Positions 63,001-64,000 of a stretch of DNA of 64,000 nt are shown here, piece by piece. The position numbers and the translations under genes were made by a program. The notes under the pieces were generated by a model that was not told where the DNA came from, made no database searches, and was given only the letters and a program-made list of their open reading frames with translations. How positions within the stretch are numbered: the first letter of the stretch is position 1; each line of letters begins with the position of its first letter. Source of the stretch: Candidatus Albibeggiatoa sp. nov. NOAA (lineage in GTDB: Bacteria; Pseudomonadota; Gammaproteobacteria; Beggiatoales; Beggiatoaceae); assembly GCA_025800385.1 (NCBI GenBank), contig JAOXRS010000120.1, positions 310,001 to 374,000 on the forward strand. The letters are read 5' to 3'.

Positions 63001-63674
63001 CTAACATCATCACGCGCATAGCCTATCAACTGGATATCGCCTGTGCCACTGGTTGTGATAGTCCCTTCAAGATCCAACCCACGTTGTGCAGCGACCCCAG
63101 ATGCACCTGCTGTCGCACCACCATTATTGGCACTCAGTGTAATGCCACCATTGACAGTCGAAATTGTACCATTACCACTACTAATGCTTTCCGACACTGT
63201 GATATTCACCGCGCCTGTACCTGTTGTTACAATGTTTGCGCCGTTACTGATAGTGACAGAGTCTGTCCCCGTACCGCCTGTGATAGTGAAATTACTGGAA
63301 AATGAAGACTGAAGGCTATCCACGGTCACACTATCATCGCCAGCCAACAGGTTGAAGTTAATTCCCGTCACACCTGAATCAGGCACAGTGATGCTGGTGC
63401 TCCCACTACCTGTCGCTCCACTTATTGAGGTAATGATGTTCAATGACGTATCGGCGATGGTGTAAGTCGAGCCAGAATGGCTAATGGTTAAAGCGTCGTT
63501 ACTACTACCGCCGTTGATGTCGGTAATAGTTAGGATACCACTATTGAGCGTCACCTCAGTTTGATTAGCGTAAGCAACACCACTGATGACCGTGAAAAAC
63601 AATAAAAATAATCCACGCAGAGCAGGGGTAGTGTTGGGAATAGTATTATTTATAAGGGATAACAAACGGTTCAT
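54048..63674 (-). CDS. Giant exported repeat protein (beta-helix, Ig-like, lamin-tail, Calx-beta domains)
   Basis: 3208 residues in one frame. The N-terminus has a signal sequence (LRGLFLLFFTVISGVAYA). Residues about 30-570 are Gly/Ser/Thr-rich beta-helix-like strands (VQNGSITSTGTGANAATITINGTGG). Six near-identical 109-residue Ig-like domains follow (about 565-1220), then another beta-helix block, and a seventh Ig unit near 1840-1950. Two Ig-like units of the VTVAIVDTSL type and two of the VTDANISLSGGTGAGG type precede a lamin-tail domain (about 2375-2510, INELDYDQGATDNAEFIEI). Calx-beta-like units (about 2545-2890) end in TITDDD-type motifs. The C-terminus is beta-rich with no autotransporter barrel or sorting motif. 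Probably a cell-surface adhesin; the secretion route is unclear. Confidence 0.9.
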   Translation of the reverse strand: MNRLLSLINNTIPNTTPALRGLFLLFFTVISGVAYANQTEVTLNSGILTITDINGGSSNDALTISHSGSTYTIADTSLNIITSISGATGSGSTSITVPDSGVTGINFNLLAGDDSVTVDSLQSSFSSNFTITGGTGTDSVTISNGANIVTTGTGAVNITVSESISSGNGTISTVNGGITLSANNGGATAGASGVAAQRGLDLEGTITTSGTGDIQLIGYARDDVSLTQGSQQGVQFSGTMQSTATGSNAGQIIINGYSGAGTNINYATHLQGSSISSVDGNISITGVSDSGSTGFLNHGVLVQNGSITSTGTGANAATITINGTGGGGSSNNNGVRIEGTVSSTEGAIQITGTGGSGSSNGDGIILLGGSVKSTGTGASAASITMMGTAASAGVGVRVDNATGEVTSVDGAINITGSGSGAGVRITNDGKGITSTGSASITVTGSSSSSNAIRQDAGIIGGASATGTITLIADTFNLAGGSIQSSGALTIEPETSSTSIGLGGGSGTLNLTDAEIALLADGFSSITIGNSNSGAVDIDSATFTDPATILGNPIDSDGASSGATLTDTVAPSTTSFTRQTPSGANTNADTLVFRATFSETVNSVSTNDFTVTGTSATVTSVSGSGSIYDITVSGGDLVNYNGTVGLNLVSSPTIYDTSNTLPNTEPSTDETYSLDNTAPSTTSFTRKTPTSANTNADTLVFLATFSEDVTGVNSTDFSVTGVTGGSISVTQNTASTYDVQISGGDLASANSTVGLNLNSPSITDSVGNAVPNSEPSTDQTYSLDNTAPSTTSFTRKTPAGTSTNADTLIFLATFSEDVTSVDNADFSVTGVTGGTISVTQNTASTYDVQITGGNLASLNGTVGLNLNSPSITDSVGNAVSNSEPSTDETYSLDNTSPSTTSFTRKTPAGASTNVDTLVFLATFSEAVTGVDNADFSVTGVTGGTISVTQNTTNTYDVQISGGDLANLNGTVALNLNSPSITDLTGNALPNSEPSTDQSYSVDNTAPSTTSFTRKTPTDENTNADTLTFLATFSEDVTGVDNADFSITGVTGGTISVTQNTASTYDVQISGGDLASLNGTVALNFNSPAITDLVGNALPNTEPSTDETYSLDNIAPSTTSFTRKTPSTETTDADTLTFLATFSEDVTGVDNADFAVTGSIGTSINVSQLTAQTYDVTISGGNLATFHGTVGLNLASGQNITDNVGNALPNTEPSTDETYNIDNITTEVTLVGGVLTITDTVDGNSNDTLTLSYSGGTYTLVDTGNLVIDASAVSGGISTSVSFADTGITGIHFNLLDGNDSITINSLPSLSDGLAVTDGVGTDTVNIGGAINIGSGLINITAEAINTTAAVTANGSISLTTDNLSLGANLSGSGLLTIQPQTTTTAINLGTGATDSGLQLDDTELAFLQDGFSGITIGDVASGTGAVTVNASAFLDSVSIAGGNITVSGAITNQANEGIELLSTNTVTISGSGSVATTGTGAINIEAVRNIALNSGSSLSVVNGNLTLTANNAATASGSFAGINLNNATVTTSGTGAISMTGKGGNSSGGNSGVLILNGSTVQSTAASGGSITINGTAGTGGTSNNSNHGVRVNGSGSLVSSVDGDINLTGTAAGGSSSTQNHGLYVDDGGQVIASGNANITGVGNGGTGQNNQHGVLISGSGSKIQVATGNMDITGTAGGNDGSNSKGQGVRLTGNSDGLLSTGSGNIKITGVSGTNNNDGIRLQSNNAGTIGGASATGTITLIADYIRFDTGAVIQGSGALTIQPNTAGTSIGLGGGSGTLNLDDNELGYLQDGFSSITIGDATTGAVDVNSATFNDPTTIIGSAIDVDAGTSSGLVLSVHGSPSTTSFTRQTPTAENTNADSLVFLATLSETVYGLASNDFSVTGTSASVTNITDSGNGDSYAITVSGGDLASYTGTVGLNLASGVTINDANSNALPNTEPSTDETYSLDNIVPTVTVAIVDTSLNDADNSSVVNFTFSENITGFISSDLTVAGGTISGFSFSDGTSSGSATFTANDNSTTTGSVTVDANSYTDMVGNNGVAGNDTVTVDTTNPTVTVDIVDAALSDTDNSSIVSFTFSENVTGFTSSDLTVVGGVISGFSFTDGNSAGSATFTATDGSTATGSVTVNASSYTDMASNTGAGGNDTVTIDTANPVVTDVNISISGATGTGGTFKVGDTVTVTWNNTAGGDNNTDINAVTVDFSSFGGGSAIAASNSSETWTATYTIVAGSIDTTSLNVAVTAIDNAANTTTTNDSTNATVDNQAPTVTDANISLSGGTGAGGTFIFNDTVTATWNNTADNNVDIVSVSVDFSALGGGSSVSTTESAGSWTATYTISETSISGNNLNVSVTATDDAANTTTTADTSNAIVNKASLVINELDYDQGATDNAEFIEIKNISGNPIDLGAGGYSVQLINSDGLSDYQTFGLSGTLADGDYYVLCDATTKVFNCDQAVSLGDGFINDGSPNAVAIVKSSNIVDTVSYEGITPNSFTETATAPTDDGTAFLVGLSRTTDGTDTDNNSADFGLRCVTPGGANNLTASSNCFQISIDDPTAIIEGDSGTQTINFTVSLSHAASAAVTLNYATADATATITGGDYVSNTGTVTFPANSNAAQTVSVIVNGDEIDEGTSETLNVNLSNPSVNAQLSTSSGTGTITDDDGASFSLSKTTAAVSEPATTDTFTVVLGTQPESNVVLDISSDTLSASTLSPDTLTFTSSDWNVAQTVTITAVDDVQKDGIQSSTVTVSVNAGSSNDRFDALFAQTVAVTTADDDVPGINVSSSSLSVSEPNSSASFVIRLNTQPKNGNSVDISSVTASNGECSVSPDTATISNADWNTGVSFTVTAIDDSRVEGTQSCMINIDNSSSGDTDYDNLDPIDVTVTIADDDIAGDKRFNPPLDYYLLSVAGSQAHIKSNPSSIDCEYGEGTCSVSVKRGETVKLELVNIKTADGFTQDDYTIEWYGDEDCNDQIVRVYDNVSCAVRVYGKSGIDYSAGSGSTESTTVTNQLEFLNFSGHGALRGGAEDVFLGFILEGSGTADVQLRADVLDVGVIPQLDINQLTFENNNWVGHLIQRQQQNDSFTLNQTVNAGTYTIQMSSNGTKGRGMASISLTNNQLTLTNLSVRGHLQGALIFNFIVAGEGSQQIRVNSQLLSGQVTSQLRVLDLNSQQNLPATTVGDGIIVEVTAGSYAAILDILSGEGIGMIELDLVE
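57825..58150 (-). repeat. Seventh, dispersed copy of the 109-residue Ig-like unit
   Basis: A more diverged copy of the 327-bp unit (SPSTTSFTRQTPTAENTNAD to NTEPSTDETYSLDN in translation, written here in part). It lies about 1.9 kb from the six-unit block with a beta-helix block between. Confidence 0.8.
60008..61980 (-). repeat. Six tandem 327-bp repeats encoding Ig-like domains
   Basis: Each unit encodes about 109 residues from PSTTSFTRKTP to STDETYSLDNT. Units two to five are nearly identical in protein and very similar in DNA (FSVTGVTGGTISVTQNT in each). Units one and six are more diverged, the usual pattern when recombination homogenises the middle of an array. Confidence 0.9.
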
Positions 63675-64000
63675 TCGCTGTACCCTCCTGTGAACTTTTC
63701 ATCATCGTAGTGAACCTTAAGATCAAAAAAGCGGAGATTCCCGACCACAATGGAAAATACGCGGATTGTTGACTACCCAGCTTAGCTTGGTAGAGTGTGT
63801 TCAAAAAGCCCTACTTCGAGAACTATTAATAAAATAGCAGCTTCTCATTGTAATGGTCTGAGCTTGCAAAAATCTCATTATTTTTCATTCTTTATAACTT
63901 ATAATCAATAATTTAATAAAACGAAAAACAACTAAATTTTGGAGTTTATTTATTGCCTCTCTAATATTGAAATATAACCTAGAGGCTGTGCGTCTTAATG
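63675..64000. other. Upstream region of the giant exported protein gene
   Basis: About 325 bases containing the promoter and leader of the minus-strand giant gene. GGAGGGTAC just upstream of its ATG is the ribosome-binding site. The window ends in CTTAATG, which could begin a plus-strand gene, but nothing supports this. Confidence 0.45.

Overview
The window is AT-rich chromosomal DNA of a gammaproteobacterium. The best guess, by inference, is a sulfur-oxidising, Calvin-cycle lineage of the Beggiatoa/Thiothrix type. Gammaproteobacterial markers are the small coiled-coil gene–zapA–6S RNA block, aroK-aroB, MlaA, SixA and class II LysS. Carbon-fixation support genes (rpe-gph, CbbY-type phosphatase) and an ETHE1-like persulfide dioxygenase/glyoxalase-type hydrolase fit a chemolithoautotroph. 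The multidomain Ser/Thr kinase-ATPase-GAF-histidine kinase and the two-partner-secretion (TPS) exoproteins fit large filamentous sulfur bacteria.

Layout. 1-7.6 kb: start of an NtrC-type regulator, an MBL-fold hydrolase, a small CDF transporter, rpe-gph, a beta-hydroxyacid dehydrogenase, CbbY, and a glycosyltransferase/P-loop kinase pair. 7.9-16 kb: an exported Ig-like protein, a membrane-anchored SUKH protein, a UDP-sugar dehydrogenase, and AGCS and Na/Pi transporters. 16.2-20 kb: a 1242-residue TPS exoprotein whose beta-helix is interrupted by phage-fibre-like modules. 20-26 kb: response regulator, pdxJ, REC-histidine kinase, secA. 26.5-34 kb: a CDF exporter with a doubled C-terminal domain, mlaA, a coiled-coil gene, zapA, 6S RNA, an NDUFA9-like protein, a Crp/Fnr regulator, a REC/CheC pair and aroKB. 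34.1-34.6 kb: a decayed IS630-type transposase. 34.7-40 kb: a 1738-residue signalling protein. 40-42.3 kb: an exported plant-type LRR protein.

42.5-48.7 kb is the most unusual region. It is a broken tandem array of TPS genes: one intact copy, one internally deleted copy, and the two ends of a third copy. A three-gene cassette (DUF6488-like, HupE/UreJ, His-rich protein; probably metal related) lies between those two ends. 48.7-54 kb: lysS, sixA, a PilZ gene, a 60-residue gene, an orphan Cas6/Cmx6-like gene, a YdbL-like lipoprotein and rsmG. 54-63.7 kb: one 3208-residue exported repeat protein. No CRISPR array, tRNA or rRNA was seen.

The recurring themes are secreted repeat-rich surface proteins (two large TPS proteins, LRR, Ig/Calx-beta) and one- and two-component signalling. 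The best candidates for something undescribed are the Cas6-like gene in a PilZ operon, the TPS tandem array carrying an inserted metal cassette, and the module array inside the first TPS protein.
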